The notes below the pieces were generated by a model, which was not told the origin of the DNA, did no database searches, and saw only the letters and a list, made by a program, of their open reading frames with translations. A program made the position numbers and the translations under genes. From the NCBI GenBank assembly GCA_900551945.1, contig URYE01000003.1, forward strand, positions 1 to 64,000: 64,000 nt of DNA, written 5' to 3'. Shown here in pieces: positions 9,658 through 18,021 of this stretch (its first letter is position 1; every line of letters starts with the position of its first letter). The DNA is from an uncultured Eubacterium sp. (GTDB taxonomy: Bacteria > Bacillota > Clostridia > Lachnospirales > Lachnospiraceae).

Positions 9658-9713
9658 AAATACCATTGTATTAATAAATTGTAAAGGTTAATATAAAAAT
9701 TTATAGCAAAGAT

Positions 9714-9742
9714 TTGATAGTAGGTTTTATTTATGGTATTAT
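9714..9742 (+). promoter_or_regulatory. Strong sigma-A type promoter
   Basis: TTGATA (9714-9719), a 17-bp spacer and TATTAT (9737-9742). Transcription would begin near 9749 and run through the hairpin-rich segment, the orphan CRISPR repeat and the Csm6-like gene. Confidence 0.6.
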
Positions 9743-9748
9743 GAAAAG

Positions 9749-9906
9749 GCGTTATAGATACAGTAAGTTAATTTTGAGCTGAGGCTTGAATTTACTGGCG
9801 TTGCGGGCTGTTTGATGAGTTTTAGTGTTAGAGTTAATGTCAATTTTCATTTTACAACGCAAAGTACCATTACAACCAGCATAAACACTAGGCTGTGAAT
9901 GGCAGG
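9749..9906 (+). ncRNA. Candidate structured RNA between cas2 and the Csm6-like gene
   Basis: Three successive stem-loops can be drawn. First, CAGTAAGTT pairs with AATTTACTG (G-U allowed) around an inner AGC-TGAG-GCT hairpin (about 9759-9795). Second, GCGTTG pairs with CAACGC, closing about 9798-9861. Third, CCATT pairs with AATGG around CAGC/GCTG (about 9869-9903). The segment is less AT-rich than nearby intergenic DNA, follows a good promoter and ends exactly where a CRISPR-repeat-like sequence starts. It could be the untranslated leader of the Csm6-like mRNA or a separate RNA. Short ORFs inside (for example the ATG at 9815, 27 codons) have no SD. I recognise no known RNA family. Confidence 0.4.
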
Positions 9907-9941
9907 GTTATAAATCTTATTTCCCCGATAGGGGACGAGTT
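9907..9941 (+). repeat. Orphan degenerate CRISPR repeat
   Basis: The 35 bp match the array repeat: GTTATAAAT, changed middle CTTATTT, the intact CCCCGATAGGGG hairpin, then GACGAGTT instead of GACGGAAAT. The GACGAGTTA ending is shared with the last array repeat at 8179. No second repeat or spacer follows; the Csm6-like start codon is 35 bp downstream. Confidence 0.85.
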
Positions 9942-9975
9942 AAATTAATATATTTACATTAGAAGGGGAAATATT

Positions 9976-11124
9976 ATGCCAAAAAGAATATTATTTTCGC
10001 CAATAGGTTCGACTGACCCTATAAAATATTTTCACGATGGTTCAATGCTTCATATATGCAGACAATACAAACCCGACACAGTGATACTATATATGTCAAA
10101 AGAAATAACACAACGCCATAGACATGATAATAGATATATTCGCACAATAGAACTATTAGAAGAAAGTATCAATCATCACTTTGACATAAGAGTAATTGAA
10201 GATATTGAATTTAAAGATGTACAAAAATACGATATATATTATCAGCTATTCCATGACATAATTAAGGATATAAGTGGTAATATGGATAAAGATGATGAAC
10301 TTATAGTGAATATGGCTTCTGGAACGCCTGCTATGAAAAGTGCATTACTAATTCTTGCAACTCTTGCTGAATATAGCTTTACACCAATTCAAGTAAATTC
10401 CCCCTTGAATAGAATGAATGTAACTTATGAAAATAGAAATGAATATGATGTTGTTTCTAATTGGCAATTAAATAAAGATAATGAGTTAGATAGTGATAAC
10501 CGTTGTGAAGAAGTTAGATGTATGAACCTTATAAGATTGTTAAAGCTAGAAACTATGAAAAAGCATATATTAACATACAATTATAATTCGGCATTACAAC
10601 TTATAAGTGAGATAAATGGTGGTGTAAGTAAAGAGATATATACAATGTTAGAGCTTGCAAATGCTAGATTGAATTTAGATTTTAAGAAAGTTAATAGCTT
10701 AATAAAAGATAACGAATTAAATATAGCTCCATTAAAAAATGATGAAATAACGATAATGTCTGAATATATATGTGTACTTGAAACAAAGTTAAAAAAGCAA
10801 GCTTATATAGATGTAATTTATGGAATATCTCATTTGATTGATGATTTATCTAAATATGTATTAATTAAGATATCAAAAGCTAAGCTTGATTATGTGTTAA
10901 ATCAAAAAATAAATAACGTAATTGAATTTGGAGAAAATATAAAAAATATTTCTATATATAATATAGTGAATTTAAAAGATGAATTATTTAATATAAATAG
11001 TTTGCGTGATGTGCTGAGTGATATAAAAAACATATTAATGATATTAGACAATAACATAAAAAACAGTGATTGGAATGTTTATGATAATATCAATAATAGA
11101 ATAATAAAAATGCTAGAATGTTAA
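9976..11124 (+). CDS. csm6: Csm6-like CARF-domain protein without a visible HEPN RNase motif
   Basis: Type III CRISPR ancillary protein. Csm6 proteins bind cyclic oligoadenylate through an N-terminal CARF domain and cut RNA with a C-terminal HEPN domain. Residues 1-150 match the CARF part: ILFSPIGSTDP and HDGSMLHICRQYKP at the N terminus and NMASGTPAM at 112-120. The C-terminal 230 residues are helical and very AT-coded, but I find no R-x4-6-H motif; the nearest candidate region (SLRDVLSDIKNIL) lacks the His. The length of 382 aa is close to family members, so gross truncation is not obvious. GAAGGGG precedes ATG 9976. No cas10 or csm genes are in the window, so the second messenger would have to come from elsewhere. 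Confidence 0.8.
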   Translation: MPKRILFSPIGSTDPIKYFHDGSMLHICRQYKPDTVILYMSKEITQRHRHDNRYIRTIELLEESINHHFDIRVIEDIEFKDVQKYDIYYQLFHDIIKDISGNMDKDDELIVNMASGTPAMKSALLILATLAEYSFTPIQVNSPLNRMNVTYENRNEYDVVSNWQLNKDNELDSDNRCEEVRCMNLIRLLKLETMKKHILTYNYNSALQLISEINGGVSKEIYTMLELANARLNLDFKKVNSLIKDNELNIAPLKNDEITIMSEYICVLETKLKKQAYIDVIYGISHLIDDLSKYVLIKISKAKLDYVLNQKINNVIEFGENIKNISIYNIVNLKDELFNINSLRDVLSDIKNILMILDNNIKNSDWNVYDNINNRIIKMLEC

Positions 11125-11252
11125 GATAATCAATTTTAAATTATATTAATAAAAGTCATATTTTAATCCCCCACCTAGTAGAATGTATTAAAAATATGAG
11201 CATACCTATGCAAAGGTTGTAATATTTAATATAACAAAGCATTAGCTCAGAA

Positions 11253-12485
11253 ATGGGGAATATTGTGGGGAGAGTTGTTAATAATTACATAAGAAATATT
11301 AAAAAGCATACAAAGCAGTTTATTTGTATGCTTTTAATATTTACTATTGCCTTTTTATCAATAGTAGTTCAAATGTACACGCCAGTGATAGTAAAGGCTG
11401 ATGATTTAGATATTCAGTCACCGTCGGCAATTCTTATGGAAGCGACCACAGGACAGATTATTTATGAGAAAAATTCCGATGAACAAGTACACCCAGCGAG
11501 TATAACTAAGATTATGACTTTGCTGCTTATATTTGACGCATTAAAGAGTGGCAAAATCAGTCTTGAAGAAGAAGTTACAGTATCGGAACACGCCGCTTCA
11601 ATGGGTGGAAGTCAAGTGTTTTTAGAATCGGGAGAAACGCAGACGGTAAATACTATGATAAAGTGTATAAGTATGGCTAGTGCTAATGACGCATGTGTAA
11701 GTATGGCAGAACATATTGATGGTACGGAAGAAGCTTTTGTTGCTCATATGAATGAACGTGCAAGTGGTCTAGGCATGGTGAATACACATTTTGTCAATTG
11801 TTGTGGTCTTGATGTTGACGGTCATATGTCATCAGCTAAAGATGTCGCAATAATGAGTCGAGAGCTTATAAATAATTATCCACAAATACACGATTATTCG
11901 ACTGTTTGGATGGATACGATTACTCATGTTACAAGGCGTGGTGAGTCGGAGTTTGGACTGACTAACACTAACAAACTTATTAAGCAGTATGAGTGGGCAA
12001 CAGGATTAAAGACAGGTTCAACAGGTCTTGCAAAATGTTGTCTTTCAGCCACAGCTAGTAAAAATGGAATAGATTTAATTGCAGTAATAATGGGTGCGGA
12101 AAATAGTAAGACACGTTTTTCGGAAGCTATTACACTTCTTAATTATGGTTTTAGCAAATGTTACATATATCAAGATACGCAAGTGTCACAGTTAGAGCCA
12201 ATTAAGATTGAAAATGGAAAACAAGATACGATAGAATGTAAATATGAAAAAGAATTTTCATATATGTTTATGGATAAGATAAATGATGAAGATATAACAA
12301 AGCAGAGTGAGATAAACACGCAATTGGCAGCTCCTATAAATGAGGGAGATATAGTTGGTAAACTTATGTATTATTATAAAAATGAGAAAATAGGAGAAGT
12401 AAATATAATAGCCACTCAGTCAGTACAAGAAGCAACATTTGTTGACTCATTAATAAAGATAGTGAAAAAGTTAAGTTTTAACTGA
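11253..12485 (+). CDS. dacF: D-alanyl-D-alanine carboxypeptidase (penicillin-binding protein, DacF-like)
   Basis: Secreted serine D,D-carboxypeptidase that trims the terminal D-Ala of peptidoglycan pentapeptides. A signal or anchor segment spans about residues 22-48. The penicillin-binding motifs are complete: S83-x-x-K86 (PASITK), S143-A-N145 and K253-T-G (GLKTGSTG). A C-terminal beta domain (about 300-380) and an amphipathic tail (FVDSLIKIVKKLSFN) fit the peptidase S11 family. ATG 11253 lacks a clear SD; GTG 11265, preceded by GGGGA, is an alternative. Confidence 0.93.
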   Translation: MGNIVGRVVNNYIRNIKKHTKQFICMLLIFTIAFLSIVVQMYTPVIVKADDLDIQSPSAILMEATTGQIIYEKNSDEQVHPASITKIMTLLLIFDALKSGKISLEEEVTVSEHAASMGGSQVFLESGETQTVNTMIKCISMASANDACVSMAEHIDGTEEAFVAHMNERASGLGMVNTHFVNCCGLDVDGHMSSAKDVAIMSRELINNYPQIHDYSTVWMDTITHVTRRGESEFGLTNTNKLIKQYEWATGLKTGSTGLAKCCLSATASKNGIDLIAVIMGAENSKTRFSEAITLLNYGFSKCYIYQDTQVSQLEPIKIENGKQDTIECKYEKEFSYMFMDKINDEDITKQSEINTQLAAPINEGDIVGKLMYYYKNEKIGEVNIIATQSVQEATFVDSLIKIVKKLSFN

Positions 12486-12614
12486 TATAATAAATTGTAT
12501 ATTCATAATAAACTAAGTTATTGATATAGTGACATAAAAGTATTATATCTTTTTTAGTATGAGTAAATGATTTATTTAATAGTAAACATTCATGTTTTGT
12601 ATGTCGATAAACTT

Positions 12615-12770
12615 CCGTAAGATAGCAGTATGGTATAAAATAAATGCACCATTAAAAAGAACATATGGCTATATTTGTATGACAGCAACGAACATGCTTG
12701 TCCGATGATGGCATACAAATATAGCCATATGTTCTTTTTCTGGTGTGTGTTTTTATATCATACTGCTATC
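12615..12770 (-). repeat. Nested-hairpin interspersed element, copy 1 (reverse orientation)
   Basis: This ~156-bp imperfect palindrome is related to the copies at 15669, 32289, 34791 and 53079, read on the other strand. The outer arms are GATAGCAGTATGGTATAAAA and TTTTATATCATACTGCTATC. The inner arms are ACATATGGCTATATTTGTATG and the complementary stretch at about 12702-12732. The apical loop contains a CGAACA/TGTCCG-type hairpin. It occupies most of the space between the two converging genes, so it may also act as their terminator. Confidence 0.8.
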
Positions 12771-12801
12771 TTTAAAGGCATAAAATACAAAAATATATTG
12801 T

Positions 12802-13803
12802 TTAGTTGTTATCATTTTCTATAAATTCTTTAATATTATTAGCATTGTCAATATTGGCTAAAGCCCACATAAGCTTCATTGTAAGGGCTTCAACTGGCAT
12901 GTTACCGCCTGAGATTACATTTTGCTTAGCAAGTGTTTGACCAACGGCGTATATAGATAAGTCAATTCCTTCAAAAAGACATTGAGTAGTTACTACAACA
13001 CAAATACCAGCATTTATAAGCTCACCAACCTTTTGTGTAATGTTGTGGTGTTCATTAGGAATACCACCTATACCAAAGCTTTCAATAATAACACCTTTGT
13101 AGTTAGTTTTAATAAAGTCAAATATTTCAGGATTTATACCTGGGAAAAGCTTTAATACAAAAACGTCATCACACATTTTAGCTTTTAAGCAGAGTTCTTC
13201 TTTGTATTCACGATGTAAAAGTGAATTAAGTTCATTGTCTGAAAGTTCTTTATTGTAAATAACAGTATTATTTTTGATACTTGCAATAACAGGATAGTTA
13301 ATGCTTTTAAATGCGTCAAAGCTAAGTGTTTTCATTTTCATAGCATGAGTGCCACATATTAATATGTTGTCAAATGCAATATAAACACCTGCGATATCTT
13401 CGCACGCAAATCTTACGGCACAAGAAAGATTATTTATTGCGTCTGTGCCATCTTCTTCAAGAGCTATTTGAGAGCCGGTAAGGATAACAGGTTTTGTAAG
13501 ATTTTGAAGCATATATGTAAGAGCCGCACTTGAATAAGCCATAGTGTCAGTTCCATGAGTGATTACAAATCCGTCATAGTCGTTGTAATTTTCATATATT
13601 GTATTAGCTATTATAGCCATTCTTTCTGGGTTCATATTAGTGCTGTCAATACTCATTATAGATACTCCGCTAAGACTACAAAGCTTTGAAGCTTCTGGAA
13701 TGTATGACATTATTTTATCTGCGTCAATAGTTGGGGCAAGTCCTTCTCCACAGTCACTAGAAGCAATTGTACCACCAGTTGCAATTAAAAGTAATTTTTT
13801 CAT
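12802..13803 (-). CDS. ansA: L-asparaginase, type I
   Basis: Hydrolyses L-asparagine to aspartate and ammonia, probably in the cytoplasm as no signal peptide is present. The first catalytic signature TGGTIASS is at residues 9-16 and the second, HGTDTMAYSS, near residue 84. The 333-residue length is typical. The ATG at 13803 has an SD (CGAGGT) 6 nt upstream and starts MKKLLLIATGG; the longer frame to 13848 adds an unlikely extension. It lies downstream of the NhaC antiporter gene on the same strand, with a small hairpin in between. Confidence 0.93.
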   Translation of the reverse strand: MKKLLLIATGGTIASSDCGEGLAPTIDADKIMSYIPEASKLCSLSGVSIMSIDSTNMNPERMAIIANTIYENYNDYDGFVITHGTDTMAYSSAALTYMLQNLTKPVILTGSQIALEEDGTDAINNLSCAVRFACEDIAGVYIAFDNILICGTHAMKMKTLSFDAFKSINYPVIASIKNNTVIYNKELSDNELNSLLHREYKEELCLKAKMCDDVFVLKLFPGINPEIFDFIKTNYKGVIIESFGIGGIPNEHHNITQKVGELINAGICVVVTTQCLFEGIDLSIYAVGQTLAKQNVISGGNMPVEALTMKLMWALANIDNANNIKEFIENDNN

Positions 13804-13919
13804 AGATTTACCTCGTATTAAAATATTATAGATAAACGAATTATACAATTTTAAATTATTGTATACAATACTAAGAGAGTTTAATTATTATTTTTTATAA
13901 TATGTTGAAATATAAACGT

Positions 13920-13973
13920 ACACCATTAAAATAGTTGTCATATAAATGTATTTGACAATTCTTTTAATGGTGT
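13920..13973. terminator. Hairpin between nhaC and ansA, related to the interspersed element arms
   Basis: ACACCATTAAAA (13920-13931) pairs with TTTTAATGGTGT near 13962-13973, with an inner GTTGTCA/TTGACAAT pairing. The arm TCTTTTAATGGTG is the same as an arm of the ~160-bp nested-hairpin elements, so this looks like a short derivative that may serve as a terminator. Confidence 0.5.
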
Positions 13974-13986
13974 ATATTTGTATTAT

Positions 13987-15420
13987 TTATGCAACGTCAT
14001 TTTCGTTATTATTTTCAAACTGTTCATTTGATACACTAATTCGCACATCTTTTGAATTATCCCACATAAATAATCCTGTAAAGCCGAATATAATAGCAAC
14101 AGCTATACATGAATATGTAAGCCACATATATGGAAGATATTCAATAGTTGCAACGCCTAGAATTGTTGACATATAGATACCGTTGTCACTCCAGGGAACC
14201 ATACCCGCAGTAAGTGTTCCACCAAATTCAGCATTTCTTGATAATACTCGTCTGCTATAGCCCATTTCATCATATTTATCTGCCATAATCTTAGGTGTAA
14301 GAATAAGTGAAACATACATAGCACTTCCGAAAAGACAACCTAAAAAACCTACTATAATTGTAAACACAGTAAGAATTCCACCGTTGTGAATATGTGGATA
14401 TACTTTTTTGGCAATTACTTTAATTATACCAATCTGGTCAAGAAGTCCACCAAAGCCAAGACCAAGAATTATAATTCCAATAGACCATAACATACTGTTC
14501 ATTCCACCACGACTTAGTATTGAGTCGATAAACTGTATTCCTGTATTGCTAGGAAGTTGAGCCCAAGCACTAGAGATAGCATTTACAGGAGTAAGACCCT
14601 GAAAAACGATACCCCACACGATACCAAGTAGAGAACCTAGAGAAATTACAGGGAGTGATGGCATTTTTAATACAAGAAGTACAATAACAACAATCATAGG
14701 AATGAAGGCGAGTAGGCTTATATTAAAATTTTCTGAAAGTGAAACTATAACATCGTTAATAAGTGACATATCGGCATTCTTACCACCTATGTTAAAACCT
14801 GTTATTGTAAATGCAATAAGTGTAATTACATAACCGATAACGGAAGCTGGGAGTATACCTTTTACATGGTCGATAACATCAATATCACTCATAGCGGAAG
14901 CGAGTACGCAACTGTCTGATAGTGGAGATAATTTATCGCCAAAGTATGCACCTGAAAGAACAGCACCGGCAGTAATAGGAGCAGGAATACCAAGTCCAGC
15001 ACCGATACCCATCATGGCGATACCAGCAGTTCCTACAGTTCCCCAAGATGTTCCAGTTGCAATTGAAGTTACACTACAAAGTATAAGGGCTGTAGGTAAA
15101 AATATAGTCGGACTTATAAAATTTAATCCGTAATAGATAATACTAGGAACAATTCCACCTGATATCCAAGTACCAACGAGTGCGCCTACGGCTAAAAGTA
15201 TAAGGATAGCACTCATTCCGTTGTATATTCCTTTTGTGATTGCGTGTTCCATTTCTTTATAAGAATGTCCTGTCATCTTTCCTACTGCCATAGCAAGAAA
15301 CCAACCTATGAAGATGGCAAGATGTATTTCAATTCCGAAATGATTGAATGTGAATGCAAAAATAAGAAATCCGCCCAGAACAAAAATGGATTGAAAAATG
15401 TTTGGCATTTTTTTATTCAT
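13987..15420 (-). CDS. nhaC: Na+/H+ antiporter, NhaC family
   Basis: Integral membrane antiporter exchanging cytoplasmic Na+ for H+. About 11-12 hydrophobic segments are visible. Family features include SVTSIATGTSWGTVGTAGIAMMGIG, GAVLSGAYFGDKLSPLSDSCVLAS and GLGFGGLLDQIG. The ATG at 15420 (MNKKMPNIFQS) is preceded by CGAGGT with 5-nt spacing, the same SD as ansA; the frame to 15513 adds a non-hydrophobic extension without an SD. Length is 477 aa. An amino-acid/proton exchange role cannot be excluded, since NhaC-family members vary in substrate. Confidence 0.88.
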   Translation of the reverse strand: MNKKMPNIFQSIFVLGGFLIFAFTFNHFGIEIHLAIFIGWFLAMAVGKMTGHSYKEMEHAITKGIYNGMSAILILLAVGALVGTWISGGIVPSIIYYGLNFISPTIFLPTALILCSVTSIATGTSWGTVGTAGIAMMGIGAGLGIPAPITAGAVLSGAYFGDKLSPLSDSCVLASAMSDIDVIDHVKGILPASVIGYVITLIAFTITGFNIGGKNADMSLINDVIVSLSENFNISLLAFIPMIVVIVLLVLKMPSLPVISLGSLLGIVWGIVFQGLTPVNAISSAWAQLPSNTGIQFIDSILSRGGMNSMLWSIGIIILGLGFGGLLDQIGIIKVIAKKVYPHIHNGGILTVFTIIVGFLGCLFGSAMYVSLILTPKIMADKYDEMGYSRRVLSRNAEFGGTLTAGMVPWSDNGIYMSTILGVATIEYLPYMWLTYSCIAVAIIFGFTGLFMWDNSKDVRISVSNEQFENNNENDVA

Positions 15421-15668
15421 ATTGTACCTCGTTTCTGTAAAAATATTTTGTAATAAATGGGGTGTCATTTTGGGTGGGTTAATGACTTGTTCTTTTTTGT
15501 GAACAGTAATCAAGATTATATGGGGATAACTATTAAAATGTCAATTGTAAATTTAAAAAAATTAATTTTAGAATGATTTTATGGATTATTATATAAGATT
15601 ATGTTAGGTAAACTTAAGAAAATAAAGTCGTGCTGTAAATATATGGAAAATTGTATCTACATTTTGAA

Positions 15669-15827
15669 GATATCAGTATTATATAAACAAGCACACACCA
15701 GTAAAAGTACAATCAAATATATTTGTATGCCACCATCGAACAGGGGTGTTCGCTGTTGTCATACAAATATATCTGACTGTTCTTTTAATGGTGCATTTAT
15801 TGTTTATATAATTCTGATATCTTACGG
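15669..15827 (+). repeat. Nested-hairpin interspersed element, copy 2
   Basis: Outer arms GATATCAGTATTATATAAAC and GTTTATATAATTCTGATATC pair end to end apart from a small central mismatch. Inner arms are ACAATCAAATATATTTGTATG and CATACAAATATATCTGACTGT. The apex has CGAACA and TGTTCG. The last bases CTTACGG recur in other copies. Apparent ORFs crossing it are not credible genes. Confidence 0.85.
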
Positions 15828-16013
15828 AACTTTATTGGCGTACATGGGGAGAAAAATTGTTTATATTATCTTATGGGATTTTGTCGGTGTACAGAGCAGA
15901 AAATTTGTTTATATAATACTGATATTTTATTGGACTTTGTTGGGCATAGGGGAGAAAAATTATTGATATCTTATGGGACTTTGTTGGTGCGTAGGGGAGA
16001 AAATTTGGTGATA
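15818..16013 (+). repeat. Degenerate tandem repeat, about four units of ~45-55 bp
   Basis: Units start with TATCTTAYGG, continue with a GGACTTTGTTGG-like stretch, and end with GGGGAGAAAATT. They begin near 15818, 15868, 15922 and 15967. The first unit overlaps the right end of the nested-hairpin element, so the array seems to have grown from that end. No coding function is apparent. Confidence 0.6.
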
Positions 16014-16028
16014 TTGGTTTTAGAAATG

Positions 16029-16058
16029 TTGCAACGTATTAACTCATAATGATATAAT
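16029..16058 (+). promoter_or_regulatory. Predicted promoter of the 16181 gene
   Basis: TTGCAA (16029-16034), an 18-bp spacer and TATAAT (16053-16058). The first downstream gene starts at 16181, giving a leader of about 115 nt. Confidence 0.4.
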
Positions 16059-16180
16059 TAGAGTAGCTTGTAGGAATAATTACTATATTAAGCAAAAATT
16101 GATAGAATAGGAAAAATGGGGAGTGAATGGTGATACATTTTTTCTATAATAAATATAAGTATAGTTAGCGAGGTTTTGTG

Positions 16181-16756
16181 ATGTCAAAGGAAAAGATTGA
16201 TTTAAAGAGTATTAAGAAGTTAAATGTAAGTGGTAAGCCGGTTAAGAAGGGAGTTAGTAAGAGTAATAGTAATAATTGGAAGTATAAGGGTGTAGGTAAG
16301 GCTCAAGGTGGTGTAAAGAAGAATAGTGGTTTAAAATCAAGTAATAAGGGTAAAGTAAAGAGTGCTAAAGAGCAAAAACCACAGGTGAAAAAAGAAGCAC
16401 CGGAGGAGTGGCTTTATCTTAGTGAAGATGTAGATGGACTTTTAAGGCTTAAGAATACTTGTATGAATGTGTATGGAATGGATACGCAGTATTGGGAAGA
16501 ATTAGGTGTTATTGAAGTTATATCAAAGGAAAATGGTAATTCAGAATATGAATTTTCAATGGACGTAGAAGAACTTGAAAAGGATGGTTTTGACGAAGAA
16601 TTGGAAAAATATTATGCAAAAAATAACATACATTTTGTAGCGGCAGTTACAATTCGTTGTAAGGATTATGAAACCGCCCGTCAGACCTTAAAAAAGATAC
16701 AAGATAATGCAGGCGGTTTCTTTTGTTTAGACAGTGCTAATGCTTTCTCCAACTAA
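16181..16756 (+). CDS. Small basic-tailed protein of unknown function
   Basis: Not recognised. The first ~65 residues are Lys, Ser and Gly rich and probably disordered (KKGVSKSNSNNWKYKGVGKAQ), as in nucleic-acid-binding tails. Residues 75-190 form a compact acidic domain with EEWLYLSEDVDGLLRLKNTCMN and a C-terminal GGFFCLDSANAFSN. ATG 16181 is preceded by GCGAGG with 7-nt spacing; GTG 16178 is less likely. The 3' end overlaps the converging phospholipase-like gene by 20 bp. The split into a basic tail and an acidic domain suggests an RNA- or DNA-contacting protein, but that is speculative. Confidence 0.7.
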   Translation: MSKEKIDLKSIKKLNVSGKPVKKGVSKSNSNNWKYKGVGKAQGGVKKNSGLKSSNKGKVKSAKEQKPQVKKEAPEEWLYLSEDVDGLLRLKNTCMNVYGMDTQYWEELGVIEVISKENGNSEYEFSMDVEELEKDGFDEELEKYYAKNNIHFVAAVTIRCKDYETARQTLKKIQDNAGGFFCLDSANAFSN

Positions 16757-17816
16757 TTCCAGTGTGGTATGAAAGCCCATGTGTAGCTTTTCCAAATTCC
16801 TTAACAAAAGAATTAGCAAGCTGTGATACTGCAAGTTCATCATTAGAAAATATTATAGAAGTAGTTACTGGCTTGGTATTAATATAGTCTATTGGTGTGT
16901 CCTGCATACTAATATTATTAACTGTGCATAGCTCATAAATATTATTTATACATACATTGTATTTTAGAATAAGAGATATTGCACGTTTCATAGCTTTTTC
17001 GTATAATTCGTAAAATGAAGATGTATATAATTTGTTAGTTGCAAGGTCACGCCATATTTTACGACCTTCATTAAGGCAAGTTCTGTCTGGAAGTGTAGTA
17101 TCAAATATAAGGCTTGAACATACATTTGCTCCTGTTAATTTGCGCTCAACGGGTTCAAGAATTTTCTTTTTAAGACCATGATTATCTTGAAGTGCATTGT
17201 CAGCAAATAAAGCTCTTTTAAATGTACCCTCAATATATGCAGTAGATAATTTGCAGCCGTAAGTTTTATTAATTGAAGCACATAACACAGGTGCGATTGA
17301 TTTTATTTCATCATCAGTTATATTAATAAAGTCATTGCGGTTTGCATTATTGATGGTTGTATGAAAACGTTCATAATAAATTAATTCATCAATATCTGAC
17401 TCAAGTTTGCAATGAGCTGTAAGAGAAGCACTTGCAGCTTTTTTACTGTTGTCACGAACTGTTGTAACACTGTATACATAAGGGTGAAGTGCAGTATCAA
17501 GACTATAATGAGTGAGAAATCCCATAATATAAGCTGATACGGCAGGAATGTCAAAGCAATCTTGTATAAATATTTCTTTAACATAGTTCATAAAAAATGT
17601 ATCAGTACGACTTGTGTGCATGTGACTTCCAATATTATTTTTCTTTTTAGCTACAGCAAGATGTACAAAATCATAAAAGAATATATCAGGCCCTTGCGCA
17701 CCTGCCATAAATGCACCAAGGGCTTTATTAATTATTGTAGGAATTATATGTGAAGATGTTGATACTTTTAATAATACATCTTGTGAAAATATGTAATGAG
17801 TAGCAATACTAGGCAT
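16737..17816 (-). CDS. Zinc-dependent phospholipase C-like protein
   Basis: Member of the zinc-dependent phospholipase C/S1-P1-like family, whose functions in gut Clostridia are mostly unproven. The zinc-ligand pattern is visible: H7 in MPSIATHYIFSQDVL, GAQGPDIFFYD, the HMHTS segment, and FLTHYSLDTALHPYVY. There is no signal peptide, so the protein appears cytoplasmic, unlike secreted clostridial alpha-toxins. Length is 359 aa. The C-terminal half is divergent. SD AAGGAG lies before ATG 17816. The stop codon lies inside the 3' end of the converging 16181 gene. Confidence 0.82.
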   Translation of the reverse strand: MPSIATHYIFSQDVLLKVSTSSHIIPTIINKALGAFMAGAQGPDIFFYDFVHLAVAKKKNNIGSHMHTSRTDTFFMNYVKEIFIQDCFDIPAVSAYIMGFLTHYSLDTALHPYVYSVTTVRDNSKKAASASLTAHCKLESDIDELIYYERFHTTINNANRNDFINITDDEIKSIAPVLCASINKTYGCKLSTAYIEGTFKRALFADNALQDNHGLKKKILEPVERKLTGANVCSSLIFDTTLPDRTCLNEGRKIWRDLATNKLYTSSFYELYEKAMKRAISLILKYNVCINNIYELCTVNNISMQDTPIDYINTKPVTTSIIFSNDELAVSQLANSFVKEFGKATHGLSYHTGISWRKH

Positions 17817-18021
17817 TTTAACAACTCCTTAAATAAAATTTTATAATAATTAAAACACATAATCAGAAATAAGTCTATAATATATTGTGAGTATGGCAAT
17901 ATATAAAAAATTAGTGTAATTTGCAAAAGAATATGATATATTAGAAATACTGATTAGATATTTAAGATAGATAAAGTTTTGACCTTAATATAAAATGTTT
18001 TAGAAAGGCACTTGATAAGAT

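Noticed and set aside
9815-9898. A 27-codon ORF inside the candidate structured RNA
   Set aside because: No SD and no initiation context; noted only as an alternative to the RNA interpretation.
15601-15966. A 121-codon + strand ORF
   Set aside because: It runs through the nested-hairpin element and the tandem repeats, lacks a plausible SD, and its sequence is dictated by those repeats.
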